From contig UQUT01000012.1 in the NCBI GenBank assembly GCA_900544285.1, forward strand, positions 1-50,131: 50,131 nucleotides of DNA, in the 5' to 3' direction. Below are positions 23,915 through 32,415 of the stretch, piece after piece (the first letter of the stretch is position 1; every line of letters begins with the position of its first letter). A program made the translations under genes and the position numbers. The notes below the pieces were generated by a model that saw nothing but the letters and a program-made list of their open reading frames with translations, was not told the origin of the DNA and did not search any database. Origin of the DNA: an uncultured Eubacterium sp. Lineage in GTDB: Bacteria; Bacillota; Clostridia; Oscillospirales; CAG-272.

Positions 23915-25952
23915 GGGAATGAAAGGTGGCATGCCTCCGAGGGGCGGTATGCCCGGAGGTCGCCCGAAAATGGACAAGGGCGTTCTGAAAAGAGTGCTCG
24001 GTCTTCTGATGAAGTCTTATCCCGTTCTCATACCGGTTGTTATCGTATGTATCGTGCTTTCGGCGGTTGTTTCGTCAATACCGGCAATATTTATGCAGAA
24101 GGTGTTTGCGGCGGTGACCGCCAGAGTCGACATTATAAGAGAGGCGGCGGGCGTCAGCGGACTTATGAGCGTCCCGAAGGAATGGATAGCGGAGAATTCC
24201 GCGTTCCTCGCCGAGCAGTGGGCTTTGGCAAAATCAGAGATACTTCCCATGGTGGGCATACTCATCGGGCTTTACGTTCTTTCCATAGCATTGATAACCG
24301 TACAGTCGCAGCTGATGGCGAAGATAACGCAGGGCTTCCTTGATAAAATGCGCTGCAAAATGTTCGACGGCATGCAGAACCTCCCAATCAAATATTTCGA
24401 TACTCACAAGCACGGCGACATAATGAGTTACTATACAAACGATATAGACACTCTCCGCCAGCTTGTTTCTCAGTCGCTCCCCAGCCTGATACAGTCGGCA
24501 ATCATAGTTGTGACGGTGTTCTTCATCATGCTCTGGTACAGCGTTCCGATGACGCTTGTCATCCTTCTCGGCATCGGACTGATGATACTTGTTTCAAAGA
24601 AAATCGGCGGCGGAAGCGCGAAATATTTCATCCGTCAACAGCGTTCCGTTGCAAACTTTGAAGGCTACATTCAGGAAACCATGAACGGACAAAAGGTTGT
24701 CAAGGTTTTCAATCACGAAAAGAAAGCCGAGGAAGAATTCGACAAGATAAACGGCGAGCTTTTCAATGACAGCTACAAGGCTCACGCTTACGCAAACTGC
24801 CTCGGTCCCATCATAATGAACATCGGTAACATTCTTTATGTTATCTGTGCGGTTGTCGGCGGACTTTTCATAACGCTTGCGGCACAGAACGTGAGCTTCC
24901 GCGGACTTATAACCGCAGGCAGCTTCCTTGCGCTTCCGTTCTCGATTGATATAATCGTTCCGTTCCTCAATATGACAAAGCAGTTCACGGGCAATGTCAA
25001 TCAGGTTTCCCAGCAGATAAACTCCATAATCATGGGTCTTGCGGGCGCGGGAAGAGTGTTCAACCTTATGGACGAGAAACCCGAAACGGACGACGGCTAT
25101 GTCACGCTTGTCAATTGTAAAATCGACGAAAACGGCAACATAACCGAAACGGCGGAGCGCACGGGCAAATGGGCATGGAAGCATCCTCACGGCGACGGCA
25201 CACTTACCTATACGGAGCTGAGGGGCGATGTCCGCATGGTGGACGTCGACTTTGAGTATGAGGAAGGAAAACCCGTGCTTCATGACGTTTCCGTCTATGC
25301 AGAGCCGGGACAGAAGGTTGCGTTCGTCGGTGCGACGGGTGCCGGCAAGACGACAATTACAAACCTGATAAACCGCTTTTATGATATCGCGGACGGAAAA
25401 ATCCGCTATGACGGTATCAACGTAAACAAAATAAAGAAAGCGGATCTCCGCCGCTCGCTTGGAATAGTTTTGCAGGACACAAACCTTTTCACGGGCTCCG
25501 TTATGGACAATATCCGTTACGGCAGACTTGATGCAACGGACGAGGAATGTATCGCGGCGGCAAAGCTCGCAGGCGCGGACGACTTCATAACCCGTTTGCC
25601 CGGCGGCTATGACACGGAGCTTTCAAACAACGGCGCAAACCTCTCGCAGGGACAGCGTCAGCTTATAGCAATAGCGCGTGCCGCCGTTGCCGACCCGCCC
25701 GTTATGATACTCGATGAGGCGACCTCCTCGATTGACACGAGAACGGAGGCAATCGTTCAGAAGGGTATGGATAAGCTGATGGAGGGCAGAACGGTGTTCG
25801 TCATTGCTCACCGTCTGTCGACCGTCCGCAATTCGGACGTTATTATGGTTCTTGACCACGGCAGAATAATCGAACGCGGAAACCATGAAAAGCTGATTGC
25901 CGAAAAGGGCGTTTACTATCAGCTCTATACCGGCGCATTCGAGCTTGAATAA
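23907..25952 (+). CDS. ABC exporter half-transporter, catalytic subunit
   Basis: A 681-residue partner of the preceding gene. After a Gly/Met/Pro-rich N terminus come six membrane helices, with an enlarged first extracellular loop, then an insert of about 50 residues between membrane and ATPase domains (about 405-455). Walker A GATGAGKTT is near 475, signature LSQGQRQL near 575, Walker B VMILDEATSSID near 600 with the catalytic Glu intact, and the H-loop His is in VIAHRLS. Together the two products form a heterodimeric exporter. Start ATG at 23907 was preferred over GTG at 23898 because GGAGG lies at 23894-23898. A terminator follows at 25967-25995. Confidence 0.9.
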   Translation: MNKGMKGGMPPRGGMPGGRPKMDKGVLKRVLGLLMKSYPVLIPVVIVCIVLSAVVSSIPAIFMQKVFAAVTARVDIIREAAGVSGLMSVPKEWIAENSAFLAEQWALAKSEILPMVGILIGLYVLSIALITVQSQLMAKITQGFLDKMRCKMFDGMQNLPIKYFDTHKHGDIMSYYTNDIDTLRQLVSQSLPSLIQSAIIVVTVFFIMLWYSVPMTLVILLGIGLMILVSKKIGGGSAKYFIRQQRSVANFEGYIQETMNGQKVVKVFNHEKKAEEEFDKINGELFNDSYKAHAYANCLGPIIMNIGNILYVICAVVGGLFITLAAQNVSFRGLITAGSFLALPFSIDIIVPFLNMTKQFTGNVNQVSQQINSIIMGLAGAGRVFNLMDEKPETDDGYVTLVNCKIDENGNITETAERTGKWAWKHPHGDGTLTYTELRGDVRMVDVDFEYEEGKPVLHDVSVYAEPGQKVAFVGATGAGKTTITNLINRFYDIADGKIRYDGINVNKIKKADLRRSLGIVLQDTNLFTGSVMDNIRYGRLDATDEECIAAAKLAGADDFITRLPGGYDTELSNNGANLSQGQRQLIAIARAAVADPPVMILDEATSSIDTRTEAIVQKGMDKLMEGRTVFVIAHRLSTVRNSDVIMVLDHGRIIERGNHEKLIAEKGVYYQLYTGAFELE

Positions 25953-25966
25953 ACCTTATAAAAACG

Positions 25967-25995
25967 AAAATACCGCGGAAAATCCGCGGTATTTT
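25967..25995 (+). terminator. terminator after ABC exporter
   Basis: AAAATACCGCGGA and TCCGCGGTATTTT with an AAA loop, followed by GTTT. Symmetrical AT flanks could make it bidirectional. Confidence 0.85.
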
Positions 25996-26127
25996 GTTTA
26001 CTGCGATATATTTTTTGAAAAGGTATATTTATCCTTTTTGTAACAATGACGGGAAAACTGTTTTTGTTTTCATGAAAATCGGATGGAAAAATCCCCAAAT
26101 GCGCGACTTTTTCACCAAATGGTATGG

Positions 26128-26156
26128 TTGACTTTGCGCGCGGCGCGGGTTAGAAT
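26128..26156 (+). promoter_or_regulatory. promoter of a candidate small RNA
   Basis: TTGACT (26128-26133) and TAGAAT (26151-26156), 17-base spacer. No protein gene begins within its short predicted transcript. Confidence 0.6.
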
Positions 26157-26162
26157 GTTTAC

Positions 26163-26285
26163 AGGAAAAATCCGGAGGGGAAATACCGATCGGATGTTCC
26201 TTGAAGAAGCCCCCAACACCCCCATTCCCGCACCCCGCGGGAAATATAAGCCGGACGGAAAAACCGTCCGGCTGTTGTTGTTTTC
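26163..26285 (+). ncRNA. candidate small non-coding RNA
   Basis: From the predicted start near 26163 the transcript would run about 120 nucleotides to a terminator made of GCCGGACGG and CCGTCCGGC with an AAAAA loop and a TGTTGTTGTTTT tail (about 26252-26285). Inside are a GGAGGGG motif and a CCCGCGGG-type stem. An ATG at 26194 is 16 bases from the GGAGG, too far for efficient initiation, and its frame runs through the terminator into R1 repeats. I could not match it to SRP RNA, 6S RNA or a known riboswitch. Sequence 25996-26127 shows nothing recognisable. Confidence 0.45.
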
Positions 26286-26365
26286 CGGGTGTGCGGGGCT
26301 TTTGTGCTTGTATGGATTGGAAAGCTGTATTAGCCTTCATCAGAGAGGGAGGCTTAAAAACTTTG

Positions 26366-26648
26366 CTCAAACCGATAACCAAAGTTTCTTTTGTCTTCTT
26401 TTCTTCTCGAAGAAAAGTAGGATACAAAATCAAAAAAAGGAGCAGAAACCCGCTCCTTTAATGAAAAATATAAACTTTTATCAAACCAATGACTAAAGCT
26501 TCTTTTGCCTGCTTTTCCTCTCGAAGAAAAGTAGGATACAAAATCAAAAAAAGAGCAGGAAACCGCCCCTTTAATGAAAAATATAAACTTTTATCAAACC
26601 AATGACTGAAGCTTCTTTTGCCTTCTTTTCTTCTCGAAGAAAAGAAGG
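26366..26648 (+). repeat. R1 repeats, three tandem copies
   Basis: One copy at 26366-26421, then two complete units at 26422-26535 and 26536-26648 with a period of 113-114 bases. Each full unit has a GGAGC/GCTCC-like mini-hairpin, ATGAAAAATATAAACTTTTA, the CAAACCAATGACT lead and the CTTCTCGAAGAAAAG hairpin. The last hairpin abuts the TTGACA of the aminotransferase promoter. Confidence 0.92.
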
Positions 26649-26676
26649 TTGACAAATGTCGAAAAAGTGATACAAT
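26649..26676 (+). promoter_or_regulatory. promoter of the aminotransferase gene
   Basis: TTGACA (26649-26654) and TACAAT (26671-26676), 16-base spacer, starting at the base after an R1 hairpin. Confidence 0.78.
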
Positions 26677-26756
26677 ATGAAATTGCGCGGTGCGAAATGT
26701 GCGGCGCGGATAAATACGAATAAACAAAAAACGGCATAAAAACGGGGGAAGTTAAA

Positions 26757-27959
26757 ATGAAGTGTGCAAAGAAAATGGAGGCGGTTCATTCCGATATAAG
26801 AGGCCCTCTTTACGTAGAGGCGACGAGAATGGAAGCCGAAGGCACAAAGATACTTAAACTCAATTCGGGCAATCCGGCGATATTCGGTCATAAGGGACCG
26901 GAAAGTGTCAAAAAAGCAATAATCGAAAATCTGGACAAAGCCGTGCCGTATTGCGATTTCCGAGGCATGAAGGCGGCAAGAGAAGCTATCCGCGATTATT
27001 ATCTTGAAAAGGGCGTACAGGGTGTGCGCGATACGGACGTTTATGTCGGAAACGGCGTAAGCGAGCTTGCCGATATATCACTTACTTCAATACTTGACAG
27101 CGGCGACGAGGTGCTTGTGCCCATGCCGTGCTATCCGCTCTGGTCAAACTGCACGGTGAAGGTCGGCGGTGTGCCGGTATTCTATAACTGCGACGAAAGC
27201 GCAAACTGGTATCCCGATGTCGACGATATGAAAAAGAAAGTATCGAAGAGAACGAAAGCAATCGTTGTTATCAACCCAAATAACCCGACGGGAGCGCTTT
27301 ATCCGCCGGAAATCCTTTCCGCAATTGCCGATGTTGCGAGAGAGCACAACCTGATGATTTTCTCCGATGAAATTTATGACCGCCTTGTTTTCGACGGTAA
27401 AAAGCATATCCCGATGGCAGTTATCGCGCCTGATGTGTTTGTCGTGACTTATAACGGGCTTTCAAAATCACATAATGTCTGCGGTTACCGCAGCGGCTGG
27501 ATGACTCTTTGCGGACCTGAAAAAGGGTTTGAGAGCTTCCGTCTAAACGTTGAAAAGCTGATGTCGCTCAGACTTTGCGCAGGCGCGATTCCTCAGCTTA
27601 TAATTCCCGCCGCACTTGCGGACAGCGAGAGCACAAAGACGGAAATTTCCCCCGGCGGCACACTTTACGAGCGCCGTCGCGCGGCGTGGGAAGCGCTTGA
27701 AAGCGTCGATTCTCTTTCCTGCCTTAAAAATGATGGCGCACTCTATATGTTCCCGAGAATAGACAGCCGTTTCAAGGTCAAAGATGACCACGACTTTGCC
27801 GCAAGACTTCTCCGCGAAAAGCACATCCTGCTTGTTCCCGGCAGCGGCTTCAATTATAACTCACCAAACCATTTCAGAATTGTGCTTCTGCCGTCACCCG
27901 AGCAGCTTTCCGGAGCTGTAAAAGCGATTGACGAGCTTCTCAAAGAGGACTTTGTATAA
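26757..27959 (+). CDS. pyridoxal-phosphate aminotransferase, AlaA-like
   Basis: A 400-residue class I/II (fold type I) aminotransferase resembling alanine-synthesising AlaA. It would transfer an amino group between glutamate and pyruvate or a related keto acid. Features: LNSGNPAIFG near residue 38, YVGNGVSELADIS for cofactor phosphate contact (about 97-109), PNNPTGALYPPE (about 174-185), SDEIYDRLVF (about 206-215) and GLSKSHNVCGYRSGW with the Schiff-base Lys near 240. A terminal Arg (FRIVLLP) binds the substrate carboxylate. GGGGGAAG precedes the ATG. Monocistronic between its promoter and the terminator at 27969-28004. Confidence 0.87.
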   Translation: MKCAKKMEAVHSDIRGPLYVEATRMEAEGTKILKLNSGNPAIFGHKGPESVKKAIIENLDKAVPYCDFRGMKAAREAIRDYYLEKGVQGVRDTDVYVGNGVSELADISLTSILDSGDEVLVPMPCYPLWSNCTVKVGGVPVFYNCDESANWYPDVDDMKKKVSKRTKAIVVINPNNPTGALYPPEILSAIADVAREHNLMIFSDEIYDRLVFDGKKHIPMAVIAPDVFVVTYNGLSKSHNVCGYRSGWMTLCGPEKGFESFRLNVEKLMSLRLCAGAIPQLIIPAALADSESTKTEISPGGTLYERRRAAWEALESVDSLSCLKNDGALYMFPRIDSRFKVKDDHDFAARLLREKHILLVPGSGFNYNSPNHFRIVLLPSPEQLSGAVKAIDELLKEDFV

Positions 27960-27968
27960 AATCCGGAT

Positions 27969-28004
27969 AAAAAACGCCTTGCCTGTATCGGCAAGGCGTT
28001 TTTT
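27969..28004. terminator. bidirectional terminator between convergent genes
   Basis: AAAAAACGCCTTGCC and GGCAAGGCGTTTTTT form a 15-bp stem with T-runs on both strands. It serves the aminotransferase (plus) and the ECF S component (minus). Confidence 0.93.
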
Positions 28005-28519
28005 CAGTTTTTCGGTACTTTGTAAACCAGACGGCGGATAGGAGTTGCATAAAGAAGAATAACTCCGACAATCGCACCGACAGCCGCCTGAAGTATCTGA
28101 TATGGTAGCTTCATAATTGCATATTCGGGCGTACTGTAAATAAATGCTCTGCCGAGGGAATAACCCGTAACCATTATGATTGCGCCGACAAAAACCGCGA
28201 GTATCGCACGCCACAGCTTGGGCAGACTTTCTTTTTTGCCCGCGATGAGCGAAATTACAACGGCTTGCAGACCGTGGGTCACAAGTGACACGAACATGGG
28301 CATCGGATAGAAGATGAGGTCGCCGAAAAACGCGCCCACGCCGCCGACGATGAACGCCGATATCGGGTCGAAAATCAGTGCCGCAAAGCAGATGACGATA
28401 TCATTGAGATAAAGATGTCCGCCCGGAACGGAAACGCCGAATGAGCTTAAAATTATGTTGAGCGCGGTAAACAGCGCGACATAACACAGTTTTCTTGTTG
28501 AAAAAGCATGTTCTTTCAT
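28004..28519 (-). CDS. ECF transporter S component (PF07155-like)
   Basis: A 171-residue membrane protein with five to six hydrophobic helices. It would bind a vitamin and work with a shared energising module (EcfT and two ATPases) encoded elsewhere. The block GGHLYLNDIVICFAALIFD (about 33-51) followed by VGGVGAFFGDLIF is the signature arrangement of the ECF S family related to PF07155. The substrate cannot be read directly. It is divergent from a MocR/PdxR-like gene at 28622, which suggests vitamin B6 (a PdxU-like role) as one possibility. AAGGAG precedes the ATG. Confidence 0.82.
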   Translation of the reverse strand: MKEHAFSTRKLCYVALFTALNIILSSFGVSVPGGHLYLNDIVICFAALIFDPISAFIVGGVGAFFGDLIFYPMPMFVSLVTHGLQAVVISLIAGKKESLPKLWRAILAVFVGAIIMVTGYSLGRAFIYSTPEYAIMKLPYQILQAAVGAIVGVILLYATPIRRLVYKVPKN

Positions 28520-28571
28520 AAAGTTTCTCCTTTTATATTGACTTTTACGCAGGCTATTATATAATTAAATT

Positions 28572-28589
28572 GGTATTATTAAAATAACC
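28572..28589. promoter_or_regulatory. candidate MocR operator in divergent promoter region
   Basis: GGTATTATTAAAATAACC is an imperfect palindrome (GGT...ACC ends, TTAA centre) in the 102-base divergent region. On the minus strand TTTTAA-N17-TATAAT is a plausible S-component promoter that overlaps this site; a TATAAT on the plus strand near 28595 could serve the MocR gene. Confidence 0.4.
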
Positions 28590-28621
28590 AGATTACTATA
28601 ATTTTATAAGGTCAGATTTTT

Positions 28622-29677
28622 ATGAAAAAATATATGAGCGTTTATGAAAAGGTCAAAGGGGATATTGTTTCGGGGGCGATAAAATACGGGCAGAAGGTGC
28701 CTTCAAAGCGTGCGCTCTCGGATATGCTCGGGGTAAGCGTGATAACGGTTGAACACGCCTGCGAAATTCTTGAAAGCGAAGGGTATATATCGGCAAGACC
28801 GCGCAGCGGGTATTATGTCGAATATACGACGGAAAAATTTTACGGCTCCGCCGCAGTTGACGTAAAGACTGAGTCCGCCGCAATCGTCAAGGCTGCGGAA
28901 AATGAATATCTCCCGTTTTCGGTTTATGCCAAAGCCGTCCGGACGGTTCTCGGCGAAAGAGGAGAGAACATCATGAAAAAATCGCCCGGAACAGGACTTT
29001 CAGAGCTTAAAACGGCGATTAAAAATTATCTTTTCCGCAGTCGCGGCATCGATGTTTCGGAAAAGCAGATAATAATCGGCTCGGGCGCGGAATATCTTTA
29101 CGGCACCGTCACCGAGCTTTTGGGAAGTGACAAAGTCTTCGGGGTTGAAAATCCGTCATATGAAAAAATCGAAAGGGTTTATACGTCAAAGGGCATAAGA
29201 ACCGAGGAACTATCACTTTGCGACGACGGCATAAGCTCACAGGCTTTGTGGAGCTCGCGCGCGGAGGTCATTCATGTCACCCCTTACAGGAGCTTCCCGA
29301 CAGGTGTCACGGCGTCGGCGTCCAAAAAGAACGAATACCTCCGCTGGGCTTCCGAGTGCGGAGGATACATAATCGAGGATGACTATGAGTCCGAGTTTTC
29401 ACTCTTTGCAAAGCCGTTTGAAACGATTTTTTCAAGTGACGCCGAGGGGCGCGTCATTTATATAAACACTTTTTCAAAAACAATCTGTCCCGCGGTCAGA
29501 GTCGGATATATGCTCCTTCCGGAACGCCTTACCGACGAATTTTACAAAAGGCTCGGGTTCTATTCGTGCACCGTGCCTGCTTTGGAGCAGTACGTTATTG
29601 CGGCGCTCCTTGCCGACGGCACCTTTGAACGTCACATAAACAAAATCCGTCGTCTCCGCCGCCGTACTTTTCTTTGA
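28622..29677 (+). pseudogene. MocR/PdxR-like regulator truncated by an R1 repeat
   Basis: A 351-residue open frame with an N-terminal GntR winged helix (KVPSKRALSDMLGVSVITVEH region, residues about 26-46) and a fold type I aminotransferase-like domain that still holds NTFSKTICPAVRVG with the PLP lysine (near 286). MocR proteins are usually 450-480 residues; here the frame stops after HINKIRRLRRRTFL, where RTFL and TGA are encoded by an R1 repeat. About 100-120 C-terminal residues of the small subdomain are missing. It could still bind DNA, but ligand response is doubtful. By analogy with PdxR it may once have regulated vitamin B6 genes, here perhaps the divergent S component. Confidence 0.78.
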
Positions 29678-29711
29678 AAAGAAAAGTAGGCAAAAGAAAC
29701 TTCAATAATTG
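29663..29711 (-). repeat. R1 repeat copy that ends the MocR frame
   Basis: Reverse-orientation R1: hairpin CGTACTTTTCTTTGAAAAGAA type, then GCAAAAGAAACTTCAATAAT. Its first bases supply the last codons and stop of the MocR gene. Confidence 0.88.
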
Positions 29712-29814
29712 TTTTGGGCAAACTTTATATTTTCAAATAAGGAGCGGTTTCCGCTCTTTTTTGCTTTGCGCCTCTCGTCTTGTAAATCGCAAAAGACGAT
29801 GGGGCGGGACGGGA

Positions 29815-29894
29815 AACCCGTCCCCTATATTGCAATGCCCGTTTATGTGGGCAATAAAATATCCGCTCAAACCAAAAACAGAGATGAAAAATCA
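29815..29894 (+). repeat. R3 repeat, copy 1
   Basis: About 80 bases closely matching 44280-44360, with ACCCGTCCCCTA, GGGCAATAAAATATCCGCTC and AAAAACAGAGATGAAAAATC. In this copy the right arm of the terminal hairpin has decayed. Confidence 0.8.
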
Positions 29895-29919
29895 CCCATG
29901 TTTGTTTTTTTATAAAGCC

Positions 29920-30103
29920 TTCGTAAAACCAATAACTAAAGCTTCTTTTGCCTACTTTTCTTCTCGAAGCGTAAACGAAAAAGAAGCAGAGTATCAGCTT
30001 TTTTAATGAAATTATAAAGTATTATTAAACCAATAAACGAAGCTTCTTTTGCCTTCTTTTCTTCTCGAAGAAAAGAAGGTTTCTTCGAGAAGAAAAGTAG
30101 GGG
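29920..30103 (+). repeat. R1 repeats, two copies plus a half hairpin
   Basis: A copy at about 29920-29970 with an interrupted hairpin, a complete unit to 30080, and an extra TTCTTCGAGAAGAAAAGTAG arm to 30103. The array ends 2 bases before the -35 box of the O-acetylation operon. The 540-base gap 29678-30221 is otherwise R3 and promoter. Confidence 0.85.
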
Positions 30104-30105
30104 GC

Positions 30106-30134
30106 TTGAAAAAGGAAGGCGCTTATGATATACT
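30106..30134 (+). promoter_or_regulatory. promoter of the surface O-acetylation operon
   Basis: TTGAAA (30106-30111) and TATACT (30129-30134), 17-base spacer, with a leader of about 80 bases to the ATG at 30222. Confidence 0.78.
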
Positions 30135-30221
30135 TGTTTTTGCAAAGAAATTTTGAAATATCGGGCGGCAATCGTCGTCTTATTATGCGAAAACACTTTT
30201 TTCGCCGAAAGGAAATTACTT

Positions 30222-32147
30222 ATGAAAAAATTTCTGTGTCTTGCATTGGCAGTTATGATGTGCTTTTTTGTCGTGGCGTGCTCTTCGGGTAAGACGGACG
30301 GAACAACGACCGACTCATCGAACACCGAAACCGAGAAAAAGCCGGATATACCGATAGAACCTTCAGACAAGCCGGGGGAGAACACCGTCATAACCGCGAA
30401 AGCGGGACGTCATCTCTCCGTTGTATATAATCCGGCGTACTGCTCCGTTACGGCGGAGGTGAAAAAGGGCGTCGGCTCGAAGGAAGAGGTCACTCTGAAA
30501 ATAAAAATGTTCGGCGATACGGAGTTCGACGGATGGTCAAAAATCTCTGCCCTGCCGAACGAAAACGCAACCGTTTACGTAACCGAGGGCGGCAAGCGGA
30601 CGGCGAAAAAGCTGAAAGACGTCGCCGGCGGAGCGCTTCTGCTGTCAAAGGAAACCGAATACACTATAACATTAAGCGAAGAGCTGACAGTCTACGCAAA
30701 TTACGGCTTTTCCGTAACGTATGACGCGTGCGGCGGGACTGTGAAAAGCGGCGGAAGCACATATGTTCAGAAATATTCCGCGGTCATGTATAAATGTCCG
30801 AACACGCTGCCGGATAAGAATTATTTTGTCCGCGACGGATATACGCTTGTCGAATACAATACAAAGCCGGACGGAAGCGGAACGGCTGTCGGGCTTGGGT
30901 CAAGAGTCGCAATGAACGGCGGGACAGGTATCACGCTTTATTGCATATGGGAAAAGCAGAACCCGACAACCGATTTTGATTTTTCAGCCGATGAAAACGG
31001 GCTTACCGTGACAGGCTATAAGGGAAAAGGGGCAAACGTCGTAATTCCCGAAAATGCAGACGGCAAAAGAGTTTGCGGGATTGCCGCAGGCGCATTTGCC
31101 GGCGCGGACATAACGCGGGTCGTCATTCCGAAAACCGTCACAAAGATTGAGGACGGGGCATTTTCCGGCTGTAAATCGCTTGAAACGCTCGTCATTTACG
31201 ATACACTGACAGCTGTTACGGACGAGAGCTTTTCGGATTGTCCGTCGCTTAAAAATCTGCGCATAAATGCGGCGCTCGATCATTACGCCGCCGTCACGGA
31301 CGGAAACAACAAAATCGACCGCATTATATGGGCAAAAACGACAGGCAAAAAGCTGATGGTTATCGTCGGCGGGTCGGGGTCGATGAACGGCTTTGACAGC
31401 GCCGCGATTTCAAAAAAATACGGCGACGAATACGTGATAATCAACCTCGGCACAAACGCAAATATTTCCGCCGCAATATATTATGAATATCTTTCGTCGG
31501 TGCTGGATAAGGATGATATAATTCTCTGGGCGCCGGAGGCGGGAGAATACGTTCTCGGGTATACGAATATGCACATAAGGGCTTGGGAATTTCAGTCCGG
31601 ACATTACGACATTTTCCGTAGCGTCGATATCTCGAAATATACAAAGGTTTTCTCATCATTTGCTTCTTACGCAAGGGCACATAAAACTCTGGAGGAGCCG
31701 TTTGACGCATTTATGCTTTCGCCTTCCGATTATAAAATTCCGTATTACAACGAATACGGCGACGCAACAGAGCCGAGAAGTCATCAGGAAAAATCATACA
31801 AGGGCGAATACAGCTATTCGTTTGAAAGGTGTATGGCGGGCTTCGGAAAGGGCACGTATGACTATATGGCGTCGGTCATTGAGAAAATGACGGCGCGCGG
31901 AATAAAGGTCTGGCTTATATATGCGGCGATGGACAGGGAAGCCGAAAAATCGTTTGACGCATTTATGAACGACTTTACCTCTGCAATTCTTGACAAATAC
32001 AAGGGTGCAGAGGTAATCGCCGATTATCACAGCGTCCTTATGGACGATAAATACATGTCCGACTCGGCATGGCATCTGACCCTTGAGGGCGCGGCAAAGC
32101 GCACGGAGGCTGTCATCGCCGCGCTGAATAAAAAATTCGGAAAATAA
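30222..32147 (+). CDS. lipoprotein with InlB-like repeat, BspA-like LRR and SGNH-like domain
   Basis: A 641-residue surface lipoprotein. The signal peptide ends in VVACSS with lipidation Cys near 21, followed by a Ser/Thr linker. Residues about 165-245 read like an InlB/Listeria-Bacteroides repeat (VTYDACGGTVKSGG to GITLYCIWEK). About 250-365 is a BspA-like leucine-rich segment (VVIPKTVTKIEDGAFSGCKSLETLVI). The last about 270 residues look like an SGNH/AlgX-type acyltransferase-esterase fold, with IVGGSGSMNGFDS as nucleophile region and SDSAWHLT as the Asp-His region. It probably works with the MBOAT protein to place acetyl groups on an exopolymer. Start at 30222 is supported by GAAAGGAAA and the signal peptide. 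Confidence 0.8.
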   Translation: MKKFLCLALAVMMCFFVVACSSGKTDGTTTDSSNTETEKKPDIPIEPSDKPGENTVITAKAGRHLSVVYNPAYCSVTAEVKKGVGSKEEVTLKIKMFGDTEFDGWSKISALPNENATVYVTEGGKRTAKKLKDVAGGALLLSKETEYTITLSEELTVYANYGFSVTYDACGGTVKSGGSTYVQKYSAVMYKCPNTLPDKNYFVRDGYTLVEYNTKPDGSGTAVGLGSRVAMNGGTGITLYCIWEKQNPTTDFDFSADENGLTVTGYKGKGANVVIPENADGKRVCGIAAGAFAGADITRVVIPKTVTKIEDGAFSGCKSLETLVIYDTLTAVTDESFSDCPSLKNLRINAALDHYAAVTDGNNKIDRIIWAKTTGKKLMVIVGGSGSMNGFDSAAISKKYGDEYVIINLGTNANISAAIYYEYLSSVLDKDDIILWAPEAGEYVLGYTNMHIRAWEFQSGHYDIFRSVDISKYTKVFSSFASYARAHKTLEEPFDAFMLSPSDYKIPYYNEYGDATEPRSHQEKSYKGEYSYSFERCMAGFGKGTYDYMASVIEKMTARGIKVWLIYAAMDREAEKSFDAFMNDFTSAILDKYKGAEVIADYHSVLMDDKYMSDSAWHLTLEGAAKRTEAVIAALNKKFGK

Positions 32148-32157
32148 GGGGGAAAAT

Positions 32158-32415
32158 ATGTTTCCGGAAAACGATATAATTTTCACGTCCGTCTGGCCGT
32201 GGATACTGATAGCGGCGTCGATCGCGCTTGCGGTGCTCGAAGCGTTCATGAAGAAACGCGCGATCTTTGCGATAATTTCCGCCGTTTTCACGGCGTGTGC
32301 CGCCGTCGCGCTTCTGCTCCTCGGCGGAAGCCTTTGCGATATGCTCCTGCTCATACTTGCAACGCTTGCCGTCAGACTTCTTTTTGAAATAATCGAAAGG
32401 AGACGCGCGAAATGA
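32158..32415 (+). CDS. small membrane protein of the O-acetylation operon
   Basis: An 85-residue protein with about three membrane helices (9-30, 33-54, 57-75) and a basic C terminus (IIERRRAK). No family recognised. It has a GGGG-type ribosome binding site, starts 10 bases after the lipoprotein stop and overlaps the MBOAT start by ATGA, so it is an integral part of the operon. Confidence 0.7.
   Translation: MFPENDIIFTSVWPWILIAASIALAVLEAFMKKRAIFAIISAVFTACAAVALLLLGGSLCDMLLLILATLAVRLLFEIIERRRAK

Noticed and set aside
26163..26285. SRP (4.5S) RNA or 6S RNA
   Set aside because: The conserved GGAAGCAG-type apical loop of SRP RNA is absent and the size is too short for 6S RNA. Kept only as an unassigned candidate.
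26366..26648. Regular repeats that could be taken for a CRISPR array
   Set aside because: Only three copies, a period of 113-114 bases, repeat and spacer both conserved, and no cas genes nearby. They are tandem R1 units.
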